From Geobacter sp. (GTDB taxonomy: Bacteria; Desulfobacterota; Desulfuromonadia; Geobacterales; Pseudopelobacteraceae): DNA of 64,000 nucleotides. Each line of letters opens with the position of its first letter. The stretch's first letter is position 1. The stretch spans positions 93,031 through 157,030 of the forward strand of contig WKKS01000006.1 of the NCBI GenBank assembly GCA_009684515.1. The letters are read 5' to 3'. Below, piece by piece: positions 51,272 to 61,700 of the stretch. A model generated the notes under the pieces. That model saw only the letters and a list, made by a program, of their open reading frames with translations, was not told where the DNA came from and ran no database searches. Both the position numbers and the translations under genes were made by a program.

Positions 51272-51448
51272 ATGGAAACCAAAAATACGTTCGAATGTGG
51301 GATATGCTACCATCAGGCGCTTGCCAAGGATTTTACACCTATTACCGTCAGCGCGAATTTTGCCGCTCTGGAATGCCCTAACTGTTTGAATAACGACGAG
51401 GATAGTTTTTGCGAAGTAAGCAGCAATGAGGATAAAATAGCCGCATAA
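51272..51448 (+). CDS. Small zinc-ribbon protein
   Basis: 58 residues from ATG 51272, with AAGGAG 8 bases upstream; longer starts are possible at 51170 but unsupported by a ribosome site. CGIC (9-12) and CPNC (35-38) form a metal site. It lies in the TetR-controlled region before the aldehyde dehydrogenase. Function unknown. Confidence 0.7.
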   Translation: METKNTFECGICYHQALAKDFTPITVSANFAALECPNCLNNDEDSFCEVSSNEDKIAA

Positions 51449-51488
51449 TAAAAACCGCATTTGCCCGCTCCATAGTCAGTTTTAGAAG

Positions 51489-51518
51489 CCGCCCCAATTT
51501 GGGTCGGCTTTTTTTTTG
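51489..51518 (+). terminator. Terminator after the zinc-ribbon gene
   Basis: AAGCCGCCCC-AATTT-GGGTCGGCTT with a following T8 run (51512-51519). Confidence 0.75.
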
Positions 51519-51617
51519 CGAGTATTTCAGGGTAACAGGTTGCGGAGATGTCATTAGTGCGGCATGATTCGTGAAACTATCTAATTGAGTCGGGCGATTA
51601 CCATATGAGGGGGAGTT

Positions 51618-53042
51618 ATGTACGAAAATGACAGGCTTTATATCGATGGTCGTTGGATTTATCCGGTGCAAAGGCAGTTTGTCGAAGTCATTAACCCTGC
51701 CACCGAATTTGTAATCGGGCGGGTTCCGCTCGCGTCTTCGGTGGAAGCCGATCAGGCCGTTGCTGCGGCGCGGGCGGCTTCAGCAATCTGGGGATGCAGG
51801 CCGGTGGCGGAGCGTTCCGCCTTTCTGGCCAAAATCCAGCAGGGGCTCGTCTCACGTGGCGAGGAAATTGCCCAAACGATTACGGCCGAAATCGGCATGC
51901 CGCTCAAGCTTTCCCGCCGTATCCAGGCCGGTTTGCCGGCTGCCGTTCTGGATAGTTACATTAATCTGCTCGACACTTATCATTTTGAAGAGAAGATCGG
52001 TAATTCCCTGATTGTGAGCGAGCCGGTCGGGGTGGCCGCCTGTATTACCCCCTGGAACTATCCGCTGCACCAAGTGATCGCCAAAGTGGCTCCGGCCCTG
52101 GCGGCCGGCTGCTGTGTGGTTCTAAAGCCGAGCGAGGTTGCGCCGCTCTCCGCCTTTATTCTGGCTGAGATAGTCGATGCAGCCGGTCTTCCGCCGGGAG
52201 TATTCAATCTGGTCACCGGAACCGGAGCGGATGTTGGAGAGTGTCTGGCCAGCCACGCTGATGTGGACCTGATCTCCTTCACCGGATCACTGCGCGCCGG
52301 ACGCCGGGTGGCGGAACTGGCGAGCGGCACGGTCAAGCGGGTCACTCTTGAACTGGGCGGCAAGTCAGCTGCGGTAATCCTGGACGATGCCGATTTGCCG
52401 TCAGCTATCAAGGCAACGGTGGCGGCCTGCTTTATAAACTCCGGCCAGACCTGCACTGCGCATACGCGTCTGCTGGTTCCGGAAAAGCTTTACGAGCAGG
52501 CGGCGGAATTGGCCGTGTCGGCCACCGCCGCTTATGCGCCGGGCGATCCGCTGGCCGATCAGACCCGTCTTGGTCCTTTGGTTTCGGCTGCACAGCGGGA
52601 GCGGGTGCGTGATTATATTCGTCGTGGTGTTGCGGAGGGGGCTGATCTGCTGACCGGCGGAGTTGAACCGCCGGAGGGTTTGACAACCGGTTTCTTCGTC
52701 AGGCCGACAGTATTTGGGAGAGTCACTCCGGAGATGGTTATCGCCAAAGAAGAAATATTCGGGCCGGTTCTCTCAATAATGTCCTACCGGGATCAGGATG
52801 ATGCGGTACAGATTGCGAACGGCACACAGTATGGTCTGGCAGCGGCGGTCTGGTCCGCCAGTCAGGAGAGGGCGGAAGGAGTGGCACGGCAATTGAGGGC
52901 AGGGCAGGTGGATATCAATGGCGGCGCCTTCAATCTGCTGGCGCCCTTCGGAGGATTCAAGCAGTCGGGCTATGGGCGGGAGTTGGGGAAATACGGGTTG
53001 GAAGAGTTTCTGGAAACCAAGGCGATACAGTACAAGGAGTAA
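51618..53042 (+). CDS. NAD(P)-dependent aldehyde dehydrogenase
   Basis: 474 residues. Catalytic Glu in [17 protein letters not shown], catalytic Cys in [18 protein letters not shown] site [32 protein letters not shown]-terminal [23 protein letters not shown] upstream of the ATG. It would oxidise aldehydes to acids in parallel with the AOR. Confidence 0.93.
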   Translation: MYENDRLYIDGRWIYPVQRQFVEVINPATEFVIGRVPLASSVEADQAVAAARAASAIWGCRPVAERSAFLAKIQQGLVSRGEEIAQTITAEIGMPLKLSRRIQAGLPAAVLDSYINLLDTYHFEEKIGNSLIVSEPVGVAACITPWNYPLHQVIAKVAPALAAGCCVVLKPSEVAPLSAFILAEIVDAAGLPPGVFNLVTGTGADVGECLASHADVDLISFTGSLRAGRRVAELASGTVKRVTLELGGKSAAVILDDADLPSAIKATVAACFINSGQTCTAHTRLLVPEKLYEQAAELAVSATAAYAPGDPLADQTRLGPLVSAAQRERVRDYIRRGVAEGADLLTGGVEPPEGLTTGFFVRPTVFGRVTPEMVIAKEEIFGPVLSIMSYRDQDDAVQIANGTQYGLAAAVWSASQERAEGVARQLRAGQVDINGGAFNLLAPFGGFKQSGYGRELGKYGLEEFLETKAIQYKE

Positions 53043-53048
53043 CGGCCT

Positions 53049-53912
53049 TTGCAATATTACGGATCCAGCCCGCTTCGGGTAGCCTGCCTGACCGCTGTCT
53101 CGCTGATTGCATTTGCGGCCAATTCGATTCTTTGCCGCCTGGCCCTTGGGTCGGCCAGCATCGACGCGGCCAGCTTTTCCACGATTCGCCTGCTTTCGGG
53201 AGCCCTGGTGCTGATGCTGCTGACCCGCCTGGCCGGTCGGCATACTCTGGAAACACAGGGTTCCTGGCGCTCGGGTGCCGCACTGGCCTTGTATGCGGTT
53301 ACGTTTTCCTGCGCCTATGTTCTGTTGGGCACCGGCACCGGTGCCTTGATCCTCTTTGGGGCGGTACAGGCCACAATGATCATTTCCGGGTTGGTTTCGG
53401 GCGAGCGGCCGACCTCATTGGAGTGGCTGGGTTTGCTGATTGCCGTAGCCGGTCTGGTTTACCTGGTCTTTCCCGGTGTGTCGTCCCCATCGCCATCCGG
53501 TGCGGTTCTTATGACAGCGGCCGGCATCTTCTGGGGTATTTACTCGCTGCGCGGCCGCGGGGCGGAAAATCCGGTCCGGATCACTACCGGCAATTTCATC
53601 CGGTCCGTACCATTTGTTTTGGCGGGCAGTGCCGTCATGTTCCCCATGCTGCACCTAACACCCAAAGGAGTACTGATCGCTTCACTCTCCGGCGGGGTGG
53701 CCTCAGGGTTGGGATACGTCGTCTGGTACACGGCCCTGCGCGGGATAACGGCAACCCTGGCCGCAACGGTTCAACTGGCGGTGCCCCTGCTGGCTGCGGC
53801 CGGTGGGGTGCTGTTTCTTGCTGAAACTGTTTCAATCCGGCTGGTACTGTCCGGCCTGGCAATTCTTGGCGGTGTCGGCCTGGCGATTATTGGGCGGACG
53901 CGATCATCATGA
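53049..53912 (+). CDS. EamA/DMT-family permease
   Basis: 287 residues from a TTG start at 53049, with AAGGAG 13 bases upstream. Ten hydrophobic segments in two EamA halves, typical of DMT exporters. It begins six bases after the aldehyde dehydrogenase stop, so probably co-transcribed. Confidence 0.82.
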   Translation: MQYYGSSPLRVACLTAVSLIAFAANSILCRLALGSASIDAASFSTIRLLSGALVLMLLTRLAGRHTLETQGSWRSGAALALYAVTFSCAYVLLGTGTGALILFGAVQATMIISGLVSGERPTSLEWLGLLIAVAGLVYLVFPGVSSPSPSGAVLMTAAGIFWGIYSLRGRGAENPVRITTGNFIRSVPFVLAGSAVMFPMLHLTPKGVLIASLSGGVASGLGYVVWYTALRGITATLAATVQLAVPLLAAAGGVLFLAETVSIRLVLSGLAILGGVGLAIIGRTRSS

Positions 53913-53984
53913 AAATGCAGGTTTTTGGGTTTTGATGCTTGCTACAACAGTTTGAACAAGCTATAGTGCCGCCACATTTTGCCA

Positions 53985-54082
53985 GTCTCCGAGTCGCACA
54001 GCCTACCAGGGATAAATCCTCATGGCCTGCGACCTGCGGGTGTCGTCGGAAACAGCGCCGCCCTCCTTTGAAAAGGGGAACT
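53985..54082 (+). ncRNA. Moco/Tuco riboswitch upstream of moaE
   Basis: Ordered blocks: CTCCGAGTCGCA, GCCTACCAGGGATAAATCC, TCATGGCCTGCGACCTGCGG, GTCGGAAACAGCG and CCTCCTTTGAAAAGGGG. These match the Moco RNA motif as I remember it and the copy at 54642. A terminator follows at 54116. It should respond to molybdenum or tungsten cofactor. Confidence 0.88.
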
Positions 54083-54115
54083 CGTGCTAGACGGTCCACA
54101 ATCTGTGGTTCGCCC

Positions 54116-54156
54116 GCGCCCCTTTTCTATTGAGAGAAGGGGCTTTCTGTTTTTTA
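54116..54156 (+). terminator. Intrinsic terminator of the moaE riboswitch
   Basis: GCCCCTTTTCT..AGAGAAGGGGC stem followed by TTTCTGTTTTTT. It is placed as a riboswitch expression platform between sensor and moaE. Confidence 0.8.
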
Positions 54157-54180
54157 ACTCCCCAGAAAGGAATTCGCATC

Positions 54181-54570
54181 ATGGTAAAACTCGTAGAAAA
54201 CCCGATCGATCCCGCATTGGTCTACAACTCGATCTGTTCCTCTTTTTCCGGTTCCGTGGTGTTTCACTATGCGGTCGTCAAACAGCAGGCCGGTACCGGC
54301 AAGGCGACCACCTCAATTGAGTACAAGTCAGATGGCGACACAGCACTTGAATTGGAAAAGATTGCCGCAGAACTTGAGCATAACTGGAATCTTGAAGATG
54401 TGTTGATGATCCGGCGCACCGGTTGTCTGGCTGTCGGCGAGATCATTTCCCTCGTGGCGGCCAGTTCTCCCAACAGCGAGGACGCCTTTGAGGCCTGCAA
54501 ATCCGGAATCAGCCGCATGAAGAAAATGACAACAATCCGTAAAACCGAGAAGTTCGCAGATTCAATCTGA
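54181..54570 (+). CDS. moaE: Molybdopterin synthase catalytic subunit MoaE
   Basis: 129 residues. The block HNWNLEDVLMIRRTGCLAVGEIISLVAASSPNSEDAFEACKSGISRMKKMTTIRKTEKF is the family core, with the C-terminal Lys near the substrate. It makes the dithiolene of molybdopterin with MoaD. GAAAGGAA about 9 bases upstream. Controlled by the leader at 53985. No moaD is adjacent; the only MoaD-like gene is at 12035. Confidence 0.9.
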   Translation: MVKLVENPIDPALVYNSICSSFSGSVVFHYAVVKQQAGTGKATTSIEYKSDGDTALELEKIAAELEHNWNLEDVLMIRRTGCLAVGEIISLVAASSPNSEDAFEACKSGISRMKKMTTIRKTEKFADSI

Positions 54571-54641
54571 GCCACAAACTGTTTGAAGTGCGGAGGCACT
54601 GCATAAGCTCAATTAACTGATCGACAAATAGATACGATACT

Positions 54642-54737
54642 TCTCCGAGCCGCCACGCCTAACAGGGAAACCTCATGGCGCCCGGCCTGCGGGTCCTGCC
54701 GGAAACAGCAGCGCCCTCCTTTGAAAAGGAGAATCAC
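54642..54737 (+). ncRNA. Moco/Tuco riboswitch upstream of the porin-tupA unit
   Basis: CTCCGAGCCGCCACGCC, TAACAGGGAAACCTCATGGC, CCGGCCTGCGGG, GCCGGAAACAGCAGC, CCTCCTTTGAAAAGGAG. The best match of the three leaders. A terminator follows at 54760. Confidence 0.9.
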
Positions 54738-54759
54738 CTTATCCCGCAAGCCGGGATTC

Positions 54760-54801
54760 TGAGGGGGTTCTTTCTTTGCAAAGAGCCCCCTTTTTTATTT
54801 G
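54760..54801 (+). terminator. Intrinsic terminator of the porin riboswitch
   Basis: GGGGGTTCTTT / AAAGAGCCCCC hairpin followed by TTTTTTATTT, 40 bases past the riboswitch and before the porin start at 54852. Confidence 0.85.
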
Positions 54802-54851
54802 CCGATTGCAGCACGGGGTACATCCCCGATTTTAATACCAAGGAGACAGAT

Positions 54852-56102
54852 GTGAAAAAAAGCGTATTGGCAGTTACGGCACTGGTTGCAACATTCACAG
54901 TACAGAGCGCAGGGGCAAAAACCCTGGAGGATGTCCTAAAGGAAAAAGGGGTAATCAGCGAGGCGGATTACAAAGAAGTAACCAAAGTCAAACCGATCGA
55001 TTACAAGCCTGGCAAGGGCTTCAGCCTGACTTCGACAGACGAGAAATTCAAGCTTACATTGGGCGGCCGTCTGCAGGCACGTTACACCCTGACCGACACC
55101 GACAACAGTGCCAAGACTACTCCATCCAACAAGTTTGAAGTGCGCCGTATGAAGTTCTGGATGAACGGTTATGCCTATACTAAAGATCTGACCTACCTGC
55201 TTCAGGTAGATTTTGTGAATGGCGGATCATCAAAGCTTCTTGAACATGCCTACCTTAACTACCGCCTGATTGACGAGGTTCAGCTTCTGGCTGGACAGAC
55301 CAAGGTTCCATTTGGCCGTCAATGGCTCAATTCTTCGGGGTCACAGCAGTTTGTAGACCGCTCCACCGCTTCGGATACCTTCCGCCCCGGTTATGACATC
55401 GGAGGCAAGCTGCATGGCGATATCGCCAAGGGATTGGCCACTTACGAGTTCGGCGTGTACGGCGGCGCCGGCCAGAGCACCACACGCGCAACCGGTGGCG
55501 ATGTCAGCGCCAACGCCATTGCCGCCAGGGTAACAGTCAACCCTTTTGGCAAGCTGGGCACATCGGAAGGCGATCTGGACAACAGCAAGAAACCGCTTTT
55601 GTCACTCGGCGCCAACTACTATGGCAACACCCTCAAGAAAACCGGTGCCACCGCACTTGAAACCAACAATATCACTCTGGCAGGCACCAGCGGCTGGCTC
55701 GGAAAAGGGATTTCCACTTTTTCCTCGGGTGAAAAAATCGACATCAATACCTGGGGCGTAGATGCAGCCTTCAAGTGGCACGGTTTCTCGGCACAGGGAG
55801 AATACCTGTCAGGCCAGGCCGACGGCAAAACCAGCAACAAAATGCTGCGCGCCGAAGGTTTTTACGCCCAGGCCGGCTACTGCATTATTCCGAAAACACT
55901 GGAAACAGCTATCCGCTACTCCTATGTGGATCCAAACCGGGATAGTGTCAATGACCTGAAAACAGACGTTCAGGGGGCTATTTCATACTACTTTGACAAG
56001 CATAACCTGAAGCTTCAGGGCGATGTGACCGACACCCACGACCAGAGCAAGGGCGGGGCAGACGATATGATTTATCGCCTACAGGCACAGGTCATTTTCT
56101 AG
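54852..56102 (+). CDS. Phosphate-selective-porin O/P-type outer-membrane porin
   Basis: 416 residues from GTG 54852 with AGGAG 6 bases upstream; the longer frame lies in the leader RNA. Signal peptide about 1-22, a short Glu/Lys-rich helix (EDVLKEKGVISEADYKE), then beta-rich pattern GGRLQARYTLTD, with RRMKFWMNGYAYTKDLTYLLQVDF typical of the OprP/O family, ending in a beta strand (IYRLQAQVIF). OprP/O proteins pass oxyanions, so tungstate or molybdate uptake is a fair guess. Confidence 0.85.
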   Translation: MKKSVLAVTALVATFTVQSAGAKTLEDVLKEKGVISEADYKEVTKVKPIDYKPGKGFSLTSTDEKFKLTLGGRLQARYTLTDTDNSAKTTPSNKFEVRRMKFWMNGYAYTKDLTYLLQVDFVNGGSSKLLEHAYLNYRLIDEVQLLAGQTKVPFGRQWLNSSGSQQFVDRSTASDTFRPGYDIGGKLHGDIAKGLATYEFGVYGGAGQSTTRATGGDVSANAIAARVTVNPFGKLGTSEGDLDNSKKPLLSLGANYYGNTLKKTGATALETNNITLAGTSGWLGKGISTFSSGEKIDINTWGVDAAFKWHGFSAQGEYLSGQADGKTSNKMLRAEGFYAQAGYCIIPKTLETAIRYSYVDPNRDSVNDLKTDVQGAISYYFDKHNLKLQGDVTDTHDQSKGGADDMIYRLQAQVIF

Positions 56103-56215
56103 TCGTTGCGATTTTGCAGTACAGGTTTGAAGACCTGTTGTTTATTATCGCAAGCTTTGAAGCTGTCCTGATATAAGATGCAAAGCAGCAAAATCAGACA
56201 AATAGAGGAGAACTT

Positions 56216-57070
56216 ATGATCACAAAGCAGATGTTGACCCGTATGACAACAGTCGCAGCTACGTTAGCAATTCTTGTGTGGGGCTCGGTTGCCATGGCCT
56301 CGTCAAAATCAATCATCCTGGCAACTACCACCAGCACCCAGGATTCCGGACTGCTGGATGTTCTGGTGCCGATGTTTGAAAAGGAAAGCGGCTATCAGGT
56401 CAAGACCATTTCGGTCGGTTCCGGCCAAGCCATGAAGATGGGTGAAAAGGGTGAGGCCGATGTGCTGCTGGTTCACTCCCCTGATGCCGAGAAAAAGTTC
56501 ATGACTGAAGGTTTCGGCGTCAGTCGTCGCCTGGTTATGCACAACGATTTTGTTATCGTCGGTCCGGCTGCAGACCCGGCCCGGGTCAAAGGGGGCACTG
56601 CCGCTGAGGCTATGAAGCGTATCACCCGGACCGGCAATATTTTCGTTTCCCGCGGTGATAACTCCGGTACTCACGCCAAGGAAAAAGGGCTTTGGAAGGG
56701 TGCTGCCATTAATCCAGAAGGTCAGAAATGGTACCAGCAGACCGGACTTGGAATGGGACAGACCTTGAACGTGGCCGCCGAGAAGAAGTGCTACACCATT
56801 ACCGACCGTGCTACCTATCTGGCGCTCAAAAAGAATCTTGGTCTTGATATTCTGGTTGAGGGTGATGGCAAGCTGTTGAATGTTTACCATGTCATTGAGC
56901 TTAATCCGGTCAAATCTCCCAAGATAAATATCCCGGGTGGCAAGGCTTTTGCCGATTTCATGGTTGCCAGAAAGACGCAGGATGTTATTGGCCGCTTCGG
57001 AGTGGATAAATACGGCGCTCCGCTGTTTTTTCCCGATGCCGGTAAAAAACCGGAGTCATTGGGACTCTGA
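56216..57070 (+). CDS. tupA: Tungstate ABC transporter substrate-binding protein
   Basis: 284 residues. Signal peptide about 1-28. The TupA signature TTTSTQDSGLLDVLVPMFEKESG is at about 38-60, then VGSGQAMKMGEKGEADVLLVHSPDAEKKFM. TupA binds tungstate tightly. No tupB or tupC is next to it; the next gene is an NHL protein. Same transcript as the porin, thus probably under the riboswitch at 54642. Confidence 0.9.
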   Translation: MITKQMLTRMTTVAATLAILVWGSVAMASSKSIILATTTSTQDSGLLDVLVPMFEKESGYQVKTISVGSGQAMKMGEKGEADVLLVHSPDAEKKFMTEGFGVSRRLVMHNDFVIVGPAADPARVKGGTAAEAMKRITRTGNIFVSRGDNSGTHAKEKGLWKGAAINPEGQKWYQQTGLGMGQTLNVAAEKKCYTITDRATYLALKKNLGLDILVEGDGKLLNVYHVIELNPVKSPKINIPGGKAFADFMVARKTQDVIGRFGVDKYGAPLFFPDAGKKPESLGL

Positions 57071-57168
57071 TCTCTTGATTCGCTACTAAAGATGCAAGGC
57101 ACATGTTTCACGCAGGCCGGATGAAGTAAAGCGCAGGTAACCTGCGTGATTGCCGAATAAACATGAAG

Positions 57169-57224
57169 AAACTAAAAGCCCCCTCGATCCCCCATTATTA
57201 ATGGGATTGAGGGGGCTTTTAGTT
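57169..57224. terminator. Bidirectional-looking terminator after tupA
   Basis: ACTAAAAGCCCCCTCGATCCC pairs with GGGATTGAGGGGGCTTTTAGT, both ends with A/T tracts. The rest of 57071-57496 has no gene; a possible sigma-70 site is TTGACA at 57284. Confidence 0.85.
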
Positions 57225-57496
57225 TGGGTGTGGCAATGCAAAACTAAGTAAATCGGGCATCTGCGCTCTGATAAAAATATTATCTTGACAGCTTTATTGG
57301 GCAAGAGTAATTAACTCTGGCTAACTTCTATTGTGTGGCAGCGGTCAGACCGGTTCCTTCCTTGCACAAAATGTTCGATGCTCTGCTAACTCCCTTCCTG
57401 TGTACTCTGCTAGCGCTGATTGTGCCTTTGACAAGCAAAATGTTTTTCTACCACCGGATTCACGTGTTTACGTAAATTAATGATAGGAGGCTTCAC

Positions 57497-58714
57497 ATGC
57501 TGATCAGATTGCGCAAAACTATTGGAACCATCGCAATTCCAATCTCACTCCTGGCTATTTTGCAGGCTGGTGCCTCTTCCGCGGCCACAGTTCCTGTGGT
57601 GACGGTTCTTACTCCGCCGATCACGAATGGACTTGCTTCGCCGCTGCGGGTCGTTATCGATTCGAAGGGGGATTTCTACGTTTCTGACCCACGACTTGGC
57701 GGTGTTTCGAAGTTCAGCTCTTCAGGCCATAAAAATATGATGTTTAAAACCAAGTTAGCACCACAGGGAGTGGCTGTCAGCGATTCCGGTAAACTGTACG
57801 TGAGTCAGGGAACCTCAGTCACGATACTCGATCAGGCGGGTAATGTCCTGGGTAGCATTGGTTCAGGTATCGGCCAGTTCAAACAGGCCAATGGCATTGC
57901 GGTGGATGCCGCGGGATTTGTCTATGTTGCCGACAGTTTGGACAATAACGTCAAGGTCTTTAATTCTCTAGGTCAGTTTGTGAAGACGATCGGAACCTCT
58001 GGGACTGCCGCCGGCCAGTTTTCCATGCCGACCGGCATTGCCTACGACAAGTCGTCCAACCAGATTGCAGTTGCAGATACTCAAAACGGGAGAATACAGT
58101 TTTTTAGCGCAAGCGGGAACTTCAACTTTGTAAAGAGTATCGGCTCGTTTGGCGTCTTGGCGCTTCAGTTCAAAAGACCTGTTGGTGTTACCTTCGAGTA
58201 TGACGCCGCAGGCAAACTTAGCCGCATGTATGTTGCCGATATCTTCCTCAATACAATCAAGGTAATTGACCCGGCTGGCAGTGGAACTCTACTTGCTTGT
58301 ATCGGTAAGAACGGTCTGGCTAACGGTCAGCTTGTAATACCGATGGACGTTGCCTTCGATCATCTTCAAAAACGTCTCCTGGTTGCCAATGGTACCGGTT
58401 CCATGACCCTGTACGGAATAGATGGAGGAGTGGGACCCGCTGTCCCGGCCACGCTGGCACTGGCCGTAGACCCGGTACCGGCCAATACCGGTTCGGCAAA
58501 TATTACCATCAACGGTGCAGTCGATTCATCCGCCAAGGTAACCGTTGCCACGAACAACACAGCGGTTGCCGCACCGGTTGTCTATACCTCGTCAACCAAC
58601 TGGAAGTGCAATGTGAGCGGACTGTTGCCCGGGGACAATATAGTTACCATCACGGCAATCAACTCATCCGGCGGTATTTCCAAACACGCGATTGGCGTCA
58701 GCTACAACCCTTGA
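57497..58714 (+). CDS. Exported NHL-repeat protein
   Basis: 405 residues. Signal peptide about 1-30 (ending SSAAT). About five NHL-type repeats follow (GIAVDAAGFVYVADSLDNNVKVFNSLGQFVKTIG; GIAYDKSSNQIAVADTQNGRIQFFS), which form a beta propeller, then a C-terminal beta-sandwich-like region (from about 315). AGGAGG is 7 bases upstream. Co-directional with the giant cytochrome 85 bases downstream; NHL and multihaem proteins are often paired in Geobacter. Confidence 0.85.
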   Translation: MLIRLRKTIGTIAIPISLLAILQAGASSAATVPVVTVLTPPITNGLASPLRVVIDSKGDFYVSDPRLGGVSKFSSSGHKNMMFKTKLAPQGVAVSDSGKLYVSQGTSVTILDQAGNVLGSIGSGIGQFKQANGIAVDAAGFVYVADSLDNNVKVFNSLGQFVKTIGTSGTAAGQFSMPTGIAYDKSSNQIAVADTQNGRIQFFSASGNFNFVKSIGSFGVLALQFKRPVGVTFEYDAAGKLSRMYVADIFLNTIKVIDPAGSGTLLACIGKNGLANGQLVIPMDVAFDHLQKRLLVANGTGSMTLYGIDGGVGPAVPATLALAVDPVPANTGSANITINGAVDSSAKVTVATNNTAVAAPVVYTSSTNWKCNVSGLLPGDNIVTITAINSSGGISKHAIGVSYNP

Positions 58715-58799
58715 TTGTGAGTTCCGGGAAGACAGGTGCAGGGTCTTTCTATTGCGATGTTTTTGCATGTGATTCAGATAAACCTTTCAGGAGCTAATC

Positions 58800-61700
58800 A
58801 TGAAAAAACTATTCTTCTCAGTATTGTTTGTGTTGCTGATGGCATCGTCAGTATTGGCGGTAGATTCGCCGCACGTGATCGCTCTCGGTTGTACGGGATG
58901 CCATTACGATGCCAATGATTACATGGCGGGAATTACCGGAGTTAATAATCTGTGTCTAACCTGTCACAATCCATCTCTTATGACCAAAGGGTTTCTTCCA
59001 CAGGATATTGCAAATCCCTTCAACTCGACGGATTTGGGACTGTATCAATCGGGAATGAAGCAGACTTCCCATAACTGGGCGGCGCCGGTGAACGTGCCGA
59101 TGGCCGGAGCGGTCACACCGGTCAATCCCGCCATGCAGGTTCTCCGGGCGACCAGTCTGGGCGTGATAAGCTGCGCCAGCTGCCATGGCAACCATGCCGC
59201 AAGCGCAACCAGCCCTGATCTCTTCCGGTTTCCCAACGACAGCGACCAGCTTTGCTTCGACTGTCACCGCTTGCGCAATCAGAGAAGCGCCCTGTCCGGC
59301 ACCCATCCGGTCAACTTCAACTACACCGGAGCCACTTCCAAGGTGAAGCTAAAGCCGTCCGAATACCAGCGCATACCGGTCAATTCCAATCCTGCCAACC
59401 CGACCTCAGCCATGCGGCTGCCGAACGGCAAGATCCTTTGTACCACCTGCCACGGTGTCCACTTCACCGATTCAAACTCAAGGACAATTGACGGACCCGA
59501 ATCTTCCGCCCAGGGTCTGCTGTCGTCGTCCCAGGGTTACCTGCTGCGAACCGACCTGCGGGGCGGAACAGCCAATGCCGTAAATATCTGCACCAACTGC
59601 CATGCCGGAAAAATGGCCCACAACCGCAATGGGCAGAATATCCAATGTGCCGACTGCCACGCCGGCCACGTTGATCCAGGCGATGGAACGGCCCCCAACG
59701 TCTGGCTTGTGCGCCGCTACATGAATTATTCCGCAGGGGTAAAGCTGAACTCTTACCGCAGGACAGTTTTCAATCAGTATACCGGCAGCCGCAGCAATTT
59801 TGCCGGAGCCTACGGCGTTTGCCAGGGTTGCCATTTCGTGCCGCCTCCCGGCGGCAGCTTCCCCAGTGAACATGCCAGTACCGATCCGAACATCTGTCGG
59901 TCGTGTCATACCCACAATACTGCCACAGGATCATTTGCTGCGGACTGCACCGCTTGCCATGGTTTCCCGCCACAGCAGAACACACCGGGTGGTCCACTGG
60001 GTTATGCCAAAACCCCCAGCTACGACTATGCTGTTTCTCCGGCCTTCAAGGATGAATCCAAGACCGGTCATCTTGCTCACGCCGGAAGCGCACCTTATGC
60101 TTTCAGCTGTTTTGAATGCCACTCAGGCAACAAACACGCCACTGGGAACTTTCAGCAGGTTTTTATATCGACCAATGGCACAATCGCCGCTATCGGCGGT
60201 GCAGTTCCCATGTACAACACCGCTTCTCCAGGGACCTGCTCCAATGTGTACTGCCACAGCAATGGCGCTCCTGCGGGAGGAGCTACCGTATATAAATCCC
60301 CAGTTTGGGCAAACGCCAAAGGGAGCATTGTCGGCACGGCAGGCGAATGCAGCGCCTGCCACGATGCCATGCCCGCCACCAACGCCCATACGGGACACCT
60401 CAATAACAGCTTTGCCTGCGCCCTGTGTCATGCGGCAACGGTCAGTAGCAATACGGTCATCAAAGACACCAGCAAGCATGTGGACGGCGTCAAGGATGTG
60501 CTGTTCTCGGGCACGGCCACGATCGGCGGAACCGGTTCCTACAACAACACGACCCACACTTGCTCAAATCTCTACTGCCACTCCAACGGAAACCAGGGGG
60601 CGCTGGCCTACGTAAACCCGTCTGCCTGGAACTCCGGTGTCAACTACGGCTGCAACGGCTGTCACGGCACCAGCAGCCCGATCGGCGCGCCTGACTACGC
60701 CAATACCGGCGTTGGTACGGGCAAGGCAAACAGCCATGCTGCCCATGCTGCCGGAGCTGCAAATACGACCGTCTGCGCCAACTGTCACTTCGCCACCGCC
60801 AGTTCGATCACGGGCGGCACCCTTGTCGCCAACACCAAACACCTGAGCGGTACAACAGACGTCGTTTTCAATCCAGCCACGGCTGGTGCAACCGCCGCCT
60901 GGGACCCGGCTACCGGCACCTGCACAAATATTGAATGCCACGGCGGCGCACCGGCTCAGTGGGGCAGCACCGCGGCCTGTCTTACCTGTCACGCCTTCGC
61001 CATCAGGGGCAGGGCTGCAATCGGTCCGCAGTTCAGCGGAAACTCTCATCACTCTCAAGGTGGCGCGATAACGGCAGCCCAGTGCTATCAGTGCCACTGG
61101 GAGGCAAACAGCGACGGCAGCATCAATCTTGCCTATCACCATGCCAATATACCCGGCGGCCCGGTAGAGCTGGTTGTCTATGGTGCGGGTGCGCGACCTG
61201 CGGTTTATAACGCCGGTGCTACCGGCACTACTGCTGTTCCATATACCGCCAATGGCACCAGAGGCGAGATGGCAAAAATCAATGCGCACTGTATCGGTTG
61301 CCATAGTGACAAGAATAATGCGACCCAGCCATTCGGTGATGGTAAAACCCCGAACAGCTATGCCTGGGACAAAGCCAGCATCGCCGCCAAATATGGTGAT
61401 ACTGGCACCACACCCTGGGGCAAGTACGCCGGAGGCAATACCACACCCAAAAACACCGTCACAAAAGCCTTCTCCGCTCACGGCAATGCCGCCGCCAACC
61501 AGGCTGGCTGGAATATAAGTGAAACCTGGCCGAACACGACCGGCACTGTGGCAGTGCTCTGTTTTGACTGTCACAACTCCCACGGTTCCAGCACAGTCGG
61601 AGCTACTACCAGCTATGCCAGCGCCACGGCCAACGGCGGTATCCTGAAAGACACGGTAGCCGGAAAAGGTGGCTACGCCATGACCTATCAACCAAAAGCA

